This document shows, piece by piece, positions 1 through 8,863 of a stretch of 64,000 nucleotides of DNA. The notes under the pieces were generated by a model. The model made no database searches and was not told where the DNA came from. It saw only the letters and a program-made list of their open reading frames with translations. This DNA comes from Paenalcaligenes faecalis. GTDB taxonomy: Bacteria > Pseudomonadota > Gammaproteobacteria > Burkholderiales > Burkholderiaceae_B. The stretch spans positions 1,660,001 through 1,724,000 of the forward strand of contig NZ_CP106841.1 of the NCBI RefSeq assembly GCF_027557445.1, in the 5' to 3' direction. Both the position numbers and the translations under genes were made by a program. Numbering within the stretch: position 1 is the first letter of the stretch; each line of letters begins with the position of its first letter.

Positions 1-83
1 AATACAGATTGCTCTGCCTCGACCGAATGCGGAGGCACACGCAAATAATCTAAGCCCTTGTCTGCCGCAACACTGTTTTCCAC
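1..83 (-). CDS. dnaB: Replicative DNA helicase DnaB, N-terminal fragment (cut by window edge)
   Basis: Only the first 27 or so codons are present. The minus strand encodes VENSVAADKGLDYLRVPPHS followed by VEAEQSV, the conserved start of the DnaB N-terminal domain (the LRVPPHS-EAEQSVLG region). The start is taken as GTG at 83 because TTTTGAGG lies seven bases upstream; a GTG at 89 is too close to that site. DnaB is the hexameric helicase of the replication fork. Its position after rplI, on the same strand, matches the rpsF-priB-rpsR-rplI-dnaB order common in Beta- and Gammaproteobacteria. It is probably cotranscribed in part with rplI, although a terminator lies between them. Confidence 0.85.
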   Translation of the reverse strand, partial: MENSVAADKGLDYLRVPPHSVEAEQSV

Positions 84-104
84 ACGCACACCTCAAAATT
101 AAAA

Positions 105-135
105 TAAAAAAGCCGGCTTGCACCGGCTTTTTTGT
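105..135 (-). terminator. Intrinsic terminator after rplI
   Basis: AGCCGG (111-116) pairs with CCGGCT (123-128) around a six-base loop and is flanked by A and T runs on both sides, so it can act in both directions. On the minus strand it lies between the rplI stop and dnaB, so dnaB either reads through it or has its own promoter. Confidence 0.8.
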
Positions 136-174
136 TCGGTACAGTAGAACTGTACCATGCTTAATTATGAATAA

Positions 175-630
175 TTAAGCGATGTCGCCTACAACCAATA
201 CGTTGATATCAACAGAAACGTCAGGGTGTAAAACAACTTGTGCTGGGAACTCACCAACAGCTTTAAATGCACCGTCAGCCAAGCGTACTTGTGACTTAAC
301 AATGCCTTCAAAACCTAGAGCAGCCAATGCAGCAGCGATGTCCATTGTGGTTACGGAACCAAATAAACGACCGTCAACACCTGCTTTTTGAGTGATCTCA
401 ATACGTAGGTCAGCCATTTTAGCAGCTAGGGCTTCGGCAGCAGCCAAACGATCTGCTTGTGCTTTTTCTAGTTCGGCACGACGTGTTTCGAACTCAGCAA
501 TTGCATCAGCTGTCGCACGACGAGCCATTTTATTAGGGATCAAGAAGTTACGAGCGTAACCATTACGCACACGAACCACATCACCCAAATCACCTAGGTT
601 AACAACTTTTTCGAGCAAAATTACTTGCAT
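175..630 (-). CDS. rplI: 50S ribosomal protein L9
   Basis: This 151-aa protein has the L9 N-terminal signature: [19 protein letters not shown] followed by [12 protein letters not shown] at residues 20-32. A long charged connecting helix (about residues 40-75) and a C-terminal rRNA-binding domain follow. It binds 23S rRNA near the base of the L1 stalk and helps maintain reading-frame fidelity. Length is normal for the family. An AGGGG Shine-Dalgarno lies upstream of the ATG, and the gene is 14 bases after rpsR, so it is the last ribosomal gene of the rpsF-priB-rpsR-rplI operon. Confidence 0.97.
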   Translation of the reverse strand: MQVILLEKVVNLGDLGDVVRVRNGYARNFLIPNKMARRATADAIAEFETRRAELEKAQADRLAAAEALAAKMADLRIEITQKAGVDGRLFGSVTTMDIAAALAALGFEGIVKSQVRLADGAFKAVGEFPAQVVLHPDVSVDINVLVVGDIA

Positions 631-644
631 GATTATCCCCTAGA

Positions 645-920
645 TTAGTTGTGGTTATCGGTGTAAGGCAACAAAGCCAAGAAACGAGCACGCTTGATAG
701 CTGTGTCGAGTTGGCGCTGGTAGTTAGCCTTAGTACCTGTTAAACGTGCAGGAATGATTTTGCCGTTTTCTTGAATGAAATCGCGCAAAGTATCTAGATC
801 TTTGTAGTCGATTTCTTTTACGCCGGCCACGGTGAAGCGGCAGAATTTACGACGTTTGAATAGCGGGTTTTGTTGACCAAAACGACGGCGGCGTTCTTTG
901 CCTTTACGAGCGAAAGCCAT
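645..920 (-). CDS. rpsR: 30S ribosomal protein S18
   Basis: The 91-aa basic protein contains the S18 core: [10 protein letters not shown], the IDYKD element, and the [20 protein letters not shown] stretch near residues 57-75. S18 binds the platform of the 30S subunit together with S6, whose gene is the first in this operon. A GAGG site precedes the ATG. The N-terminal extension [19 protein letters not shown] is typical of betaproteobacterial versions. No anomalies seen. Confidence 0.97.
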   Translation of the reverse strand: MAFARKGKERRRRFGQQNPLFKRRKFCRFTVAGVKEIDYKDLDTLRDFIQENGKIIPARLTGTKANYQRQLDTAIKRARFLALLPYTDNHN

Positions 921-967
921 AATTAACCTCTTTAAAATTCAGTAAAACGGATAAACCGTTTGTTTGT

Positions 968-1282
968 TTACACTAGCGCGGCAGGTGTCGCGTTACCGTT
1001 TTGAAATGATTGAATATGCAAAACTAAACGCGTAGATGATTGACGTAACGGAGCAATAAAACCCTGTATATCCAACGTATCCCCAACACTGACTGAGCTG
1101 AGCCAGTTTGCAGTTTCGCCCATAGCGACTGCATCGATCTCGAAGCTAAGCTGGCGTTGAATAGTGGCTTGATCGACTGTAGATTGATGCTGCAGTACAA
1201 TTTCGCACACCGCAATGCCTGCCGGGGTATATCGTAGGGGTTTAGTGGTTAAAACCAGACCCTGAAAACGTAAATGATTCAC
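968..1282 (-). CDS. priB: Primosomal replication protein N (PriB)
   Basis: This 104-aa single OB-fold protein lies between rpsF and rpsR, the diagnostic place for priB. It begins with a GTG start (NHLRFQGLVLTTKPLRYTPAG) and shows the SSB-like pattern of beta strands with GIAVCEIVLQHQS and SFEIDAVAMGETA. PriB is an ssDNA-binding protein that helps PriA and DnaT reload the replisome at stalled forks. It begins 11 bases after the rpsF stop, so translation is probably coupled. Sequence conservation within this family is weak; the call rests on fold pattern, length and position together. Confidence 0.9.
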   Translation of the reverse strand: MNHLRFQGLVLTTKPLRYTPAGIAVCEIVLQHQSTVDQATIQRQLSFEIDAVAMGETANWLSSVSVGDTLDIQGFIAPLRQSSTRLVLHIQSFQNGNATPAALV

Positions 1283-1293
1283 CTGCTTTGCAA

Positions 1294-1698
1294 TTAGTCT
1301 TCGGACTCGTCGTCCTCGTCTTCTTCGACGTGTTGCTCAGCACGCGCATCCGCATTGGATTTGCGACCTTCTTCGCGTTCTACAGACTTCATCATAACTG
1401 AAGCGCCTTCGGGGGCATCTTTAGTTTTTGCGATCAAGTAACGCAAAATAGCGTCGTTGTAGCGGAAGGAGTGCTCTAGCTCGTCTAAAGTAGACTGACC
1501 AATTTCGATGTTCAAGCAAACGTAGTGAGCTTTAACGAGTTTTTGGATTGGGTATGCCAATTGGCGACGACCCCAATCTTCTAGGCGATGAACTTGACCG
1601 CCTTCATTTTTAATGATGGCTTCGTAACGCTCGACCATGGCGGGCACTTGCTCGCTTTGATCGGGGTGTACAATAAACACTACTTCGTAGTGACGCAT
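1294..1698 (-). CDS. rpsF: 30S ribosomal protein S6
   Basis: The protein starts [20 protein letters not shown], the standard S6 N-terminus, and contains [13 protein letters not shown] and the [18 protein letters not shown] region. An AAGGAG lies seven bases upstream of the ATG at 1698, so the longer open frame reaching 1755 is rejected. The 134-aa length includes an acidic C-terminal tail ([10 protein letters not shown]), which in related proteins is a glutamate-adding target for RimK. It is the promoter-proximal gene of the operon with priB, rpsR and rplI. It acts in the 30S platform as partner of S18. Confidence 0.96.
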   Translation of the reverse strand: MRHYEVVFIVHPDQSEQVPAMVERYEAIIKNEGGQVHRLEDWGRRQLAYPIQKLVKAHYVCLNIEIGQSTLDELEHSFRYNDAILRYLIAKTKDAPEGASVMMKSVEREEGRKSNADARAEQHVEEDEDDESED

Positions 1699-1870
1699 GT
1701 ATGACTCCTTGTGGATATCGCTCTGATGAGCCTGACAGCCCGACTTAAATACCAAGCCTATCTATAGGCCTTTAAATTCGAGCAAAGAATAAAGCGTTTA
1801 AGTATAACGTCAAAGGGCCTCTCTGCGCAAGCTAATACGCAAAAAAGCCCTTTAGGAAAACAACAGTTTT

Positions 1871-2683
1871 TTAACCTTCGACTACAGCATAAGCAGAGTG
1901 ATTATGAATTGACTCAAAATTCTCAGCCTCAATTCTGTACCCCTCTATACCGTCAAAAGCAGATACCGCCACAGCCACATCACGTACTAAATCCTCTACA
2001 AACTTTGGATTTTCGTAGGCATGCTCTGTCACATATTTTTCATCGGTACGCTTGAGTAAGCCCCATAATTCACACGAAGCCTGGGCTTCTATGGCCTGAA
2101 TTAACGCATTCATATCCAACACATCAGGGTGAGCTACCACTGACACGGTCACATGGGATCGTTGATTATGAGCACCGTATTGGGAAATAGCTTTAGAACA
2201 AGGACATAAGCTTGTGACAGGAACCAAGATAGTCAATTCAAACTGCACATCTGCATCACCATCTACCGTTGCTACGGCATTAGCAGACCAACTGACTTGG
2301 TAGTCTAATAAACTACTAACACCAGATACAGGGGCTTTTTTGTTAATGAAATAGGGGAAAGACGCGCTCACATCACCCTCTGTGGCATTGAGCAAACCCA
2401 ACATCTCCGCCGTCATCTGACAAAACCCCTGCATACTCATGGGCGCAGTACGATGCTTTTCTAGTAGCTCAAGAAAGCGAGACATATGCGTGCCTTTTTC
2501 TTCGGCAGGCAACGCAACGGTTAGCTCCCATTCAGCCACAGTGGGCATAGCCTCTGAGCCGTTATCCACCAACAGCGGGTAAGTCACATCACGCACACCT
2601 ACCTTTTGTATAGGGATATGACGAGTATCCACACTGCTTTGCACATCAGGCATGATCTCTACTGGAGTAGTCAAAGTCGACAT
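1871..2683 (-). CDS. folE2: GTP cyclohydrolase I, type IB (FolE2/MptA family)
   Basis: The 270-aa protein is a FolE2-type GTP cyclohydrolase, catalysing the first step of tetrahydrofolate (and queuosine precursor) synthesis by converting GTP to 7,8-dihydroneopterin triphosphate. The key region is [20 protein letters not shown] near residues 150-170, with the conserved cysteine and the NQRSH segment that follow the family pattern. FolE2 differs from FolE in not depending on zinc, and in several proteobacteria it is under zinc control; no clear Zur site is identified here. It stands alone between rpsF and dxs on the same strand. Length matches the family. Confidence 0.93.
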   Translation of the reverse strand: MSTLTTPVEIMPDVQSSVDTRHIPIQKVGVRDVTYPLLVDNGSEAMPTVAEWELTVALPAEEKGTHMSRFLELLEKHRTAPMSMQGFCQMTAEMLGLLNATEGDVSASFPYFINKKAPVSGVSSLLDYQVSWSANAVATVDGDADVQFELTILVPVTSLCPCSKAISQYGAHNQRSHVTVSVVAHPDVLDMNALIQAIEAQASCELWGLLKRTDEKYVTEHAYENPKFVEDLVRDVAVAVSAFDGIEGYRIEAENFESIHNHSAYAVVEG

Positions 2684-2798
2684 AATTGTTTCCGGTCTGC
2701 GCTAACAGCGCCTTTATAAATGATAATCAATACAGTCATTATGGAATAGTTTATGCATAAACCATAAGATACCCTCAATAGCTAAGGGCATTTAGGTA

Positions 2799-4667
2799 TT
2801 AATCAACCGCTAACAAGTGAGCGAAGCGGTGACGAATGCTGTGCTCTATGCCCTTGGCATCTAAACCTAGATCTGCATTCAACTGCTTTTGCTCGCCATG
2901 ATCAATGAAGCGATCTGGATAACCGAGCAATAAGGTGGGTTTTTCGATCTGTTGCTGGCTTAGGTACTCAAGCACCGCACTGCCCGCACCGCCCATAATA
3001 CAGCCATCCTCTATACAGACAAACGCATCGTGTGTGGTTACCAGTTGATCAATCATAGCGGCATCTATGGGTTTTACAAACCGCATATCTACTACGGTTA
3101 AATCCAACTCTTGAGCAACAGGCAACGCATTATGCAATAACGGGCCAAAAGCTAAAATAGCAATTTTTTGACCTTGACGACGCAATTGCGCTTTACCGAT
3201 TTCAACCGTCTCTAATCCTGCCGTAATCGCCGCACCACATCCTGCGCCACGCGGATACCGCACGGAAGAAGGCCCTACATAGCGATAACACGAGTTCAAG
3301 AGCAAACGCGTCTCGTTTTCATCAGATGGGGTGCTAATCACCATATTGGGAATGCAACGCAAAAAAGCAATATCATAATTACCAGCATGAGTAGCCCCAT
3401 CGGCCCCCACCAAACCGGCACGGTCCAAAGCAAAGGTTACGTCTAAATCCTGTAGCGCCACGTCGTGAATTAACTGATCATAACCACGCTGTAAGAATGT
3501 TGAGTAAATGGCCACGACCGGCTTTAGCCCCTCACAGGCCAACCCACCGGCAAAGGTCACTGCATGTTGCTCGGCAATACCCACATCAAAATAACGAGCG
3601 GGGAACTGTTTTTCAAAAGCCACCATGCCACTGCCTTCGCGCATTGCGGGAGTAATCCCGATCAGCTTTTCATCCGCTGCCGCCTGATCACAAAGCCATT
3701 GCCCAAAAACTTGAGTAAAAGTGGTGGGACTTGGGGTGGTCGATTTTTGAATCCCTATTGCTGGATCAAACTTTCCAGGCCCATGGTAAAGCACCGGATC
3801 AGCCTCGGCTAATTTATAGCCCTGCCCTTTTCGAGTCACCACATGCAAAAACTGTAAACCACCCAATTCTCGTAGGTTTTCCATCGTGGGAACCAACGAT
3901 TCTAGATCATGTCCGTCTATAGGCCCCACATAATTAAAGCCTAATTCCTCGAACAAAGTAGCTGGAGTCAATACGCCTTTGGCATGCCCCTCGAATCGAC
4001 GAGCGAGCTCAAGCATGGGCGGCACATGCTGCAAAACAGCCTTGCCCATATTTTTTGCTTTCGCATAAAACTGCCCGGACATTAAACGAGCAAAATAGCG
4101 ATTCAACGCCCCAACCGGTGGAGAGATAGACATGTCATTATCATTCAAGATAACGAGCATATTGATGTCCGGAGTAACGCCTGCGTTATTTAACGCCTCA
4201 AAGGCCATCCCCGCTGTCATTGCCCCATCACCAATAACCGCTATATGTTGGCGATCAATACCTAAATTACGTGAGGCTACCGCCATTCCTAAGATCGCAG
4301 AGATAGAGGTAGAAGAGTGGGCCGTCCCAAAATCATCGTACTCTGACTCGGAGCGCTTAGGAAAACCAGACAACCCTCCGTACTGACGCAATCCATCCAT
4401 CTGATCCCGTCTACCAGTCAGAATCTTATGGGGATAGGACTGATGACCTACGTCCCATACAATACGATCATGAGGAGTGTTAAACACATAGTGCAGTGCT
4501 ACGGTTAGCTCTACTGTGCCTAAATTAGAGGACAAATGCCCCCCTGTACGTGCCACCGACTGCAGTATATATTCACGCAACTGGGAGGCGATCTGATCGA
4601 GGTCCGCGCGTTTTACATCGCGTAGATCATGAGGAGATTGAATATGCTGCAAAGATACATTAGCCAT
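2799..4667 (-). CDS. dxs: 1-deoxy-D-xylulose-5-phosphate synthase
   Basis: This thiamine-diphosphate enzyme condenses pyruvate with glyceraldehyde 3-phosphate to DXP, the entry step of the MEP isoprenoid pathway. The first ATG, beginning [16 protein letters not shown], gives 622 aa. A TTG at 4685 would extend it, but that codon lies in the T-run of a terminator and is rejected. Visible motifs include [18 protein letters not shown], the ThDP/Mg site [18 protein letters not shown] with LNDNDMSIS, and the central [17 protein letters not shown]. The gene follows ispA, which uses a downstream product of the same pathway. No typical Shine-Dalgarno is seen. Confidence 0.96.
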   Translation of the reverse strand: MANVSLQHIQSPHDLRDVKRADLDQIASQLREYILQSVARTGGHLSSNLGTVELTVALHYVFNTPHDRIVWDVGHQSYPHKILTGRRDQMDGLRQYGGLSGFPKRSESEYDDFGTAHSSTSISAILGMAVASRNLGIDRQHIAVIGDGAMTAGMAFEALNNAGVTPDINMLVILNDNDMSISPPVGALNRYFARLMSGQFYAKAKNMGKAVLQHVPPMLELARRFEGHAKGVLTPATLFEELGFNYVGPIDGHDLESLVPTMENLRELGGLQFLHVVTRKGQGYKLAEADPVLYHGPGKFDPAIGIQKSTTPSPTTFTQVFGQWLCDQAAADEKLIGITPAMREGSGMVAFEKQFPARYFDVGIAEQHAVTFAGGLACEGLKPVVAIYSTFLQRGYDQLIHDVALQDLDVTFALDRAGLVGADGATHAGNYDIAFLRCIPNMVISTPSDENETRLLLNSCYRYVGPSSVRYPRGAGCGAAITAGLETVEIGKAQLRRQGQKIAILAFGPLLHNALPVAQELDLTVVDMRFVKPIDAAMIDQLVTTHDAFVCIEDGCIMGGAGSAVLEYLSQQQIEKPTLLLGYPDRFIDHGEQKQLNADLGLDAKGIEHSIRHRFAHLLAVD

Positions 4668-4683
4668 ACGAGTTGTGTTGGGC

Positions 4684-4708
4684 AAAAAATAGGCGCTGTT
4701 GCGCCTAT
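4684..4708 (-). terminator. Intrinsic terminator directly upstream of dxs
   Basis: An 8-bp perfect stem ATAGGCGC (4689-4696) / GCGCCTAT (4701-4708) with a four-base loop is followed on the minus strand by a run of Ts ending 16 bases before the dxs ATG at 4667. It may end xseB-ispA transcription or act as a leader attenuator of dxs. A second weaker hairpin (AAACGCA 4735-4741 / TGCGTTT 4753-4759) lies closer to ispA. Confidence 0.75.
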
Positions 4709-4769
4709 GAAGTAAATCGAATAAGGCTCATTGTAAACGCATTTTTAGTGCTTGCGTTTTTACCTTAGC

Positions 4770-5681
4770 TTAGTGGTCTCTATCCACAATAAAATCTGCC
4801 AGCAAAGCCAAGCTGTGTGCACCAGCCCCCAAAGGCAATAACGCCTTACAAGCCTGATCCTTTAGATCCGCTAAAAGCTGTTTGGACTGGGCCAAGCCCA
4901 TAATAGATACATAGGTCGGCTTATTATCGGCAGCGTCTTTACCCGCCGTTTTACCCAACGTAGCCGTGTCAGCGGTCACATCTAAAATGTCATCCACCAC
5001 CTGAAAAGCTAAACCCACTGCTTTTGCATAATCAATCAACTGCTGGCGAGTAGCAGAGCTGGCTCCGGCCACTATCCCACCTAAAAGGACAGAAACCTCA
5101 AGCATGGCGCCCGTCTTTAAGCTGTGCATTTGACGCAACTGCTCTAGGTTGAGCTGTTTATCCACACTCGCACAATCTATTGCTTGTCCCCCAACCATAC
5201 CCTGACTGCCGGCCGCCTTGGATAATGCTGCCACAGCTTGTATGACTAATGCAGGAGCAACCGGCATGTTTGCCACCAACTCAAAAGCCAATGGTTGCAG
5301 CGCATCCCCTACCAACATAGCGGTAGCCTCATCGTAGGCCACATGCACGGTGGGGCGCCCCCGACGTAAATCATCATCATCCATACAGGGCAAATCATCA
5401 TGCACTAAGGAGTACGCATGAATCAACTCCACAGCAGCTGCGGCATGATCTAAAGCTTTGGCTTGAGCTGAGCTCAGCTCGGACCCTTGTACAGCCGCCT
5501 CGCCCGCGGCGTACACCAAGGCAGCTCGGACCCGTTTACCACCACCAAGCACAGCATAACGCATCGCCTCATGCAAAGAGGCTGGCACAACGGTGGGCTG
5601 CGGCATGACCTGTTCTAAAACACGCTCAACGCGCTCAATATGTTGCTCTAGCCATTGCTGGCTTTGTTCTTTGTTTGCCAT
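4770..5681 (-). CDS. ispA: Farnesyl diphosphate synthase (geranyltranstransferase)
   Basis: The 303-aa prenyl chain-elongating enzyme condenses IPP with DMAPP and GPP to give FPP. The first aspartate-rich motif DDLPCMDDDDLRRGRPTVH is near residue 94, and the second, FQVVDDILD, is near residue 228. GGGKRVRAAL near residue 51 is the IPP-binding region. The bacterial short-type FPP synthase lacks the aromatic residue before the first motif that blocks longer chains in the animal type, and here the insertion CM between aspartates fits the bacterial form. It follows xseB with a two-base gap and precedes dxs, the conserved xseB-ispA-dxs operon. Confidence 0.95.
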   Translation of the reverse strand: MANKEQSQQWLEQHIERVERVLEQVMPQPTVVPASLHEAMRYAVLGGGKRVRAALVYAAGEAAVQGSELSSAQAKALDHAAAAVELIHAYSLVHDDLPCMDDDDLRRGRPTVHVAYDEATAMLVGDALQPLAFELVANMPVAPALVIQAVAALSKAAGSQGMVGGQAIDCASVDKQLNLEQLRQMHSLKTGAMLEVSVLLGGIVAGASSATRQQLIDYAKAVGLAFQVVDDILDVTADTATLGKTAGKDAADNKPTYVSIMGLAQSKQLLADLKDQACKALLPLGAGAHSLALLADFIVDRDH

Positions 5682-5683
5682 CT

Positions 5684-5959
5684 TTAATCCTGTTCAGATT
5701 CAAGCTCAGTAAAAGGACGCATCAACTGCCCTTGCAATACCTGCACCTGCTGCTCGACATGATCCAAACGTTGCTGACACACCTGCGCCAACTTGACACC
5801 TTGCTCATAAGCCTGCAGTGACTGCTCTAAAGGCAATTCACCACTTTCCATACGTGCAACGATTTGCTCTAGCGAGGCTAAGGCCTGCTCAAAATCGGTA
5901 GGTAAATCGGTAGGTAACTGTTGATCCGACATGGTGGTTACATCCATAAAAATCGCCAT
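5684..5959 (-). CDS. xseB: Exodeoxyribonuclease VII small subunit
   Basis: The 91-aa acidic helical protein has the XseB core FEQALASLEQIVARMESGELPLEQSLQAYEQGVKL followed by a Q/L-rich helix (split here: FEQALASLEQIV, then GELPLEQSLQAYEQG). It partners XseA to degrade single-stranded DNA. Three in-frame ATGs (5959, 5947, 5932) are possible; none has a strong ribosome site, and MSDQQLPTDL at 5932 gives a size closer to the family norm of about 80 aa. It is first in the xseB-ispA-dxs cluster. Only the exact start is uncertain. Confidence 0.9.
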   Translation of the reverse strand: MAIFMDVTTMSDQQLPTDLPTDFEQALASLEQIVARMESGELPLEQSLQAYEQGVKLAQVCQQRLDHVEQQVQVLQGQLMRPFTELESEQD

Positions 5960-6019
5960 AACGGCGCATTTTAACCGTGATTAAGATTTCCTGCTTAGAC
6001 ACTGACCCAAAGCCGCGTC

Positions 6020-6877
6020 TTAGCCTTTTTGCTGAGGGCGAGCTTTATCTGCGATCCACTCACTCCATGAGCCTGGGTAAAGAGAGGCGCCAGACAAACC
6101 CGCTAATTCCATAGCAAAAATATTATGACATGCGGTCATTCCAGAGCCACAATAATGCACCACAGCAGAAACATCCACATCACCTAACAGCTCGTTAAAC
6201 TCAGCTCGTAATTGCTCTACTGATTTAAAGTGACCATCGGGCTGCAAGTTTTGCGACGTGGGTCTATTCAAAGCGCCTGGAATTCGCCCTGCTACCGGGT
6301 CAATAGGCTCTTTTTCACCCCGGTATCGCTCCGCGGCTCGGGCATCGACCAGCGTATAAATAGGCTGATCTAATTGAGCGACTATGGCGGCAGCATCCAC
6401 TGTGGGTTGCTGAGGCTCTATAGTGACGGCCACACGTTGCTCGGGCACAGGCGGGAGTTCCAAATGATTGTCCGTAACACCCCCCGCAGCTAACCAAGCC
6501 TGCCACCCCCCATCCAAAATCATGACGTGATTAAAGCCTGCCCAACGCAACAGCCACCAAGTACGAGCCGCCATATGCGCCTGACTGGCATCATAAATAA
6601 CAATCTGCGTCTCTTTGTTGAGTTGATATTGCTGCAACAACTGCACAAAACGGGCCAGATCAGGCAAGGGGTGTCGCCCATTTTGCCCTGTCATTTGACC
6701 CACTAGCTCGGCCTCGTTGTCTAGAAAATAAGCACCGGGTATATGCGCCTGCATGTATTGCTGGCGGCCTAGCTGATGATTCATCAAATCATGGCGCACA
6801 TCAAAAATAACTGTATTTTTTTGGTGCAATTGTTGTTGTAGTTCTTTAGCACTAATTAATAACTGAGTCATAACCAT
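6020..6877 (-). CDS. Two-domain sulfurtransferase (thiosulfate/3-mercaptopyruvate type)
   Basis: The 285-aa protein has two rhodanese domains. The inactive N-terminal one (about residues 1-130) includes VIFDVRHDLMNH and VIYDASQAHMAARTWWLLRW. The catalytic one (about 160-280) has DARAAERYRGEKEPIDPVAG and the active loop YCGSGMTACHN, with the nucleophilic cysteine near residue 244. CGSGxTA loops are usual for the SseA/mercaptopyruvate branch, although substrate preference between thiosulfate and mercaptopyruvate cannot be settled by sequence. It is cytoplasmic, with no signal peptide. The stop of the upstream EamA gene is three bases before its start, suggesting cotranscription. Confidence 0.88.
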   Translation of the reverse strand: MVMTQLLISAKELQQQLHQKNTVIFDVRHDLMNHQLGRQQYMQAHIPGAYFLDNEAELVGQMTGQNGRHPLPDLARFVQLLQQYQLNKETQIVIYDASQAHMAARTWWLLRWAGFNHVMILDGGWQAWLAAGGVTDNHLELPPVPEQRVAVTIEPQQPTVDAAAIVAQLDQPIYTLVDARAAERYRGEKEPIDPVAGRIPGALNRPTSQNLQPDGHFKSVEQLRAEFNELLGDVDVSAVVHYCGSGMTACHNIFAMELAGLSGASLYPGSWSEWIADKARPQQKG

Positions 6878-6880
6878 CCT

Positions 6881-7765
6881 TTATTTAGCCGTACTTTTCA
6901 CGGTCTGACCTCGCATAATACGATCTTCGCTATAGGTACGCCAAGCTGAAATCAACCCAGATAGGATAATAAGCGCCATCCCACCCCAAGCTATTAAATC
7001 AGGCATATCATCCCAGAAAATAATACCGATAATTGCAGCAAAGATAATGGTTGAGTACTGCAAAACTGCCGTAAGCAACGCCGAGCCCAAACCAAAGGCT
7101 CGAGTAATAGCGAGCTGCCCAAAGAGGCCGAACAACCCAATCCCGCCTAAAGCGGCATAGGCAGGCCAACCAATCGTCGCCCACCCCAGAGTGACCAATG
7201 ATAAGCCGCCAGTTAAGCAAACAAAGCAAGAAAAAATAAAGACTGTGCGCCACTCGGGCTCACCAAGACGGCCTAACTGACGAATCTGCATCATCGCCAC
7301 CGCCGCAAAAGCCCCTGCCATCAACCCCAATAAAGCATAAGGCAGTTGATCTTCGTTAAGACTAGGACGCAAAACGGCAACCACCCCTAAAAAACCCAAT
7401 AAAACAGCCGTGATACGAACTGGATCTCGTTGTGTGCCACCAAAAAACAGCATCCAACCACCAATAAATAAAGGTGCGGTATAGTTTAAACTGATGGCTG
7501 TGGATAAAGGCAGCATCGATAAGGCGGTGAACCCCAGCCACATTGAGCTCACCCCAAATCCATTACGTAACAAATGCGCCTTCCAACTAACAGGCCGCAA
7601 ACTACGTTTATGGTATTGGGTCCAAATCCACAACAAAACAACAGATGGAATGCCTCTAAAGAGTATAATTTGAGGCATATTGGCATCATAGTCGGCGGCG
7701 ACTTTTACACAGGCGCCCATCAGCGCAAACATAACACAGGCCACCAACATCCATAACGACTGCAT
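6881..7765 (-). CDS. EamA/DMT-family membrane transporter
   Basis: The 294-aa protein has about ten hydrophobic segments in two repeated EamA halves, with GFGVSSMWLGFTALSMLPLS in the first and GLFGQLAITRAFGLGSALLT in the second half. This is the pattern of drug/metabolite exporters of the inner membrane (S-adenosylmethionine- or metabolite-exporter-like). Substrate cannot be predicted. It is divergent from htpX and is followed at three bases by the sulfurtransferase gene, so the two probably form a small operon. Confidence 0.85.
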   Translation of the reverse strand: MQSLWMLVACVMFALMGACVKVAADYDANMPQIILFRGIPSVVLLWIWTQYHKRSLRPVSWKAHLLRNGFGVSSMWLGFTALSMLPLSTAISLNYTAPLFIGGWMLFFGGTQRDPVRITAVLLGFLGVVAVLRPSLNEDQLPYALLGLMAGAFAAVAMMQIRQLGRLGEPEWRTVFIFSCFVCLTGGLSLVTLGWATIGWPAYAALGGIGLFGLFGQLAITRAFGLGSALLTAVLQYSTIIFAAIIGIIFWDDMPDLIAWGGMALIILSGLISAWRTYSEDRIMRGQTVKSTAK

Positions 7766-7824
7766 GAGAAAATCACCTTATAGTGGGCGCAAATCAATAC
7801 TATACTCTGCACTCTTGTAAAAGA

Positions 7825-7830
7825 TATAAT
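7825..7830 (+). promoter_or_regulatory. Possible -10 box upstream of htpX
   Basis: A perfect TATAAT lies 79 bases before the htpX ATG in the divergent EamA/htpX spacer. Only a poor -35 candidate (TATACT, 7801-7806, 18-base spacing) precedes it. No convincing heat-shock sigma promoter is seen. Low confidence. Confidence 0.3.
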
Positions 7831-7909
7831 CAGCCTCATTTTATCAGTCAACCATCGGACACTGTGGCGTTTTCGCCGGACAATTTTTACTACGCTATAG
7901 GAAGTACGC

Positions 7910-8788
7910 ATGAAGCGAATTTTTTTATTTTTAGCCACTAACCTAGCCGTTATGCTGGTGTTAAGCATTGTACTGAACCTACTCGGGGTGAATCGATTCA
8001 TCTCAGGTTCAGGCATTAATATTCCTCAACTTTTAGTCTTCTCTTTAGTTGTTGGTTTCACTGGGTCTTTTATTTCTCTATTCATGAGTAAATGGATGGC
8101 CAAACGCAGTACTGGCGCCTATGTCATTGACCCCAACAGCCCGCGTAACCAACAAGAAGCCTGGCTCGTCAGCACAGTTCATCAACTTGCCGATAATGCC
8201 GGTATTGGTCACCCAGAGGTCGCCATCTACGAAGGCGAGCCCAACGCTTTTGCCACGGGTGCATTTAAAAATGATGCCTTAGTCGCGGTATCTACAGGGC
8301 TACTCGCCACCATGAGCCAAGAAGAAGTGGCCGCCGTACTGGGCCACGAGGTCGCGCACGTCGCCAATGGAGATATGGTTACTCTGACCCTCATCCAAGG
8401 TGTAGTAAATACATTTGTTGTGTTTTTTGCGCGTTTAGTTGGCTATGTTGTTGATCGAGTCATTTTGAAAAACGATCGTGACGGCCTTGGGATCGGCTAC
8501 TACGCTGCCGTTATCGTGAGTGAAATTGTCTTTGGGATTTTAGCTTCGATCATTGTGGCTTGGTTCTCTAGACTACGCGAATACCGAGCAGACGAAGGCG
8601 CAGCCAAACTCATGGGTTCACCCCGTCCTATGATTAATGCCTTAGCCCGTTTGGGCGGCGTAGAGACGTCTGATTTACCCAAATCATTCGAAGCATCCGG
8701 AATTGCCGGTGGCCGATCTTTAGGTGCCCTATTTGCATCCCACCCACCTATTGAGGATCGAATCCGCGCCTTACAACAGCGTGGCTAA
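7910..8788 (+). CDS. htpX: Membrane-bound zinc protease HtpX
   Basis: The 292-aa M48-family protease degrades misfolded inner-membrane proteins alongside FtsH. Two N-terminal membrane segments (about residues 3-25 and 35-57) precede the zinc site [13 protein letters not shown] near residue 145 (HExxH). Two more hydrophobic segments follow, then [13 protein letters not shown] with the third zinc-binding glutamate. The C-terminal SHPPIEDRI is also typical. GGAAGT precedes the ATG. It is monocistronic, between the divergent EamA gene and the convergent polA, with a shared terminator downstream. Confidence 0.96.
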   Translation: MKRIFLFLATNLAVMLVLSIVLNLLGVNRFISGSGINIPQLLVFSLVVGFTGSFISLFMSKWMAKRSTGAYVIDPNSPRNQQEAWLVSTVHQLADNAGIGHPEVAIYEGEPNAFATGAFKNDALVAVSTGLLATMSQEEVAAVLGHEVAHVANGDMVTLTLIQGVVNTFVVFFARLVGYVVDRVILKNDRDGLGIGYYAAVIVSEIVFGILASIIVAWFSRLREYRADEGAAKLMGSPRPMINALARLGGVETSDLPKSFEASGIAGGRSLGALFASHPPIEDRIRALQQRG

Positions 8789-8805
8789 CCCCTTTAGCCT
8801 TAAGC

Positions 8806-8838
8806 AAAAAACGGCTGCAATAATCGCAGCCGTTTTTT
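8806..8838. terminator. Bidirectional terminator between htpX and polA
   Basis: ACGGCTGC (8811-8818) pairs with GCAGCCGT (8826-8833), flanked by A6 and T7. Symmetric, so it serves both convergent genes. Confidence 0.9.
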
Positions 8839-8863
8839 TATGCCTTCAAGTAGACACTATTTT

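Noticed and set aside
1812-1853. AAAGGGC/GCCCTTT inverted repeat between rpsF and folE2 as a terminator
   Set aside because: The loop is long (28 bases) and no suitable T-run follows on the minus strand.
2718-2742. AATGATAATCAATACAG region upstream of folE2 as a Fur/Zur box
   Set aside because: Only a half-site resembles GATAAT repeats, the arms AATGA/TCATT are short, and no second site was found.
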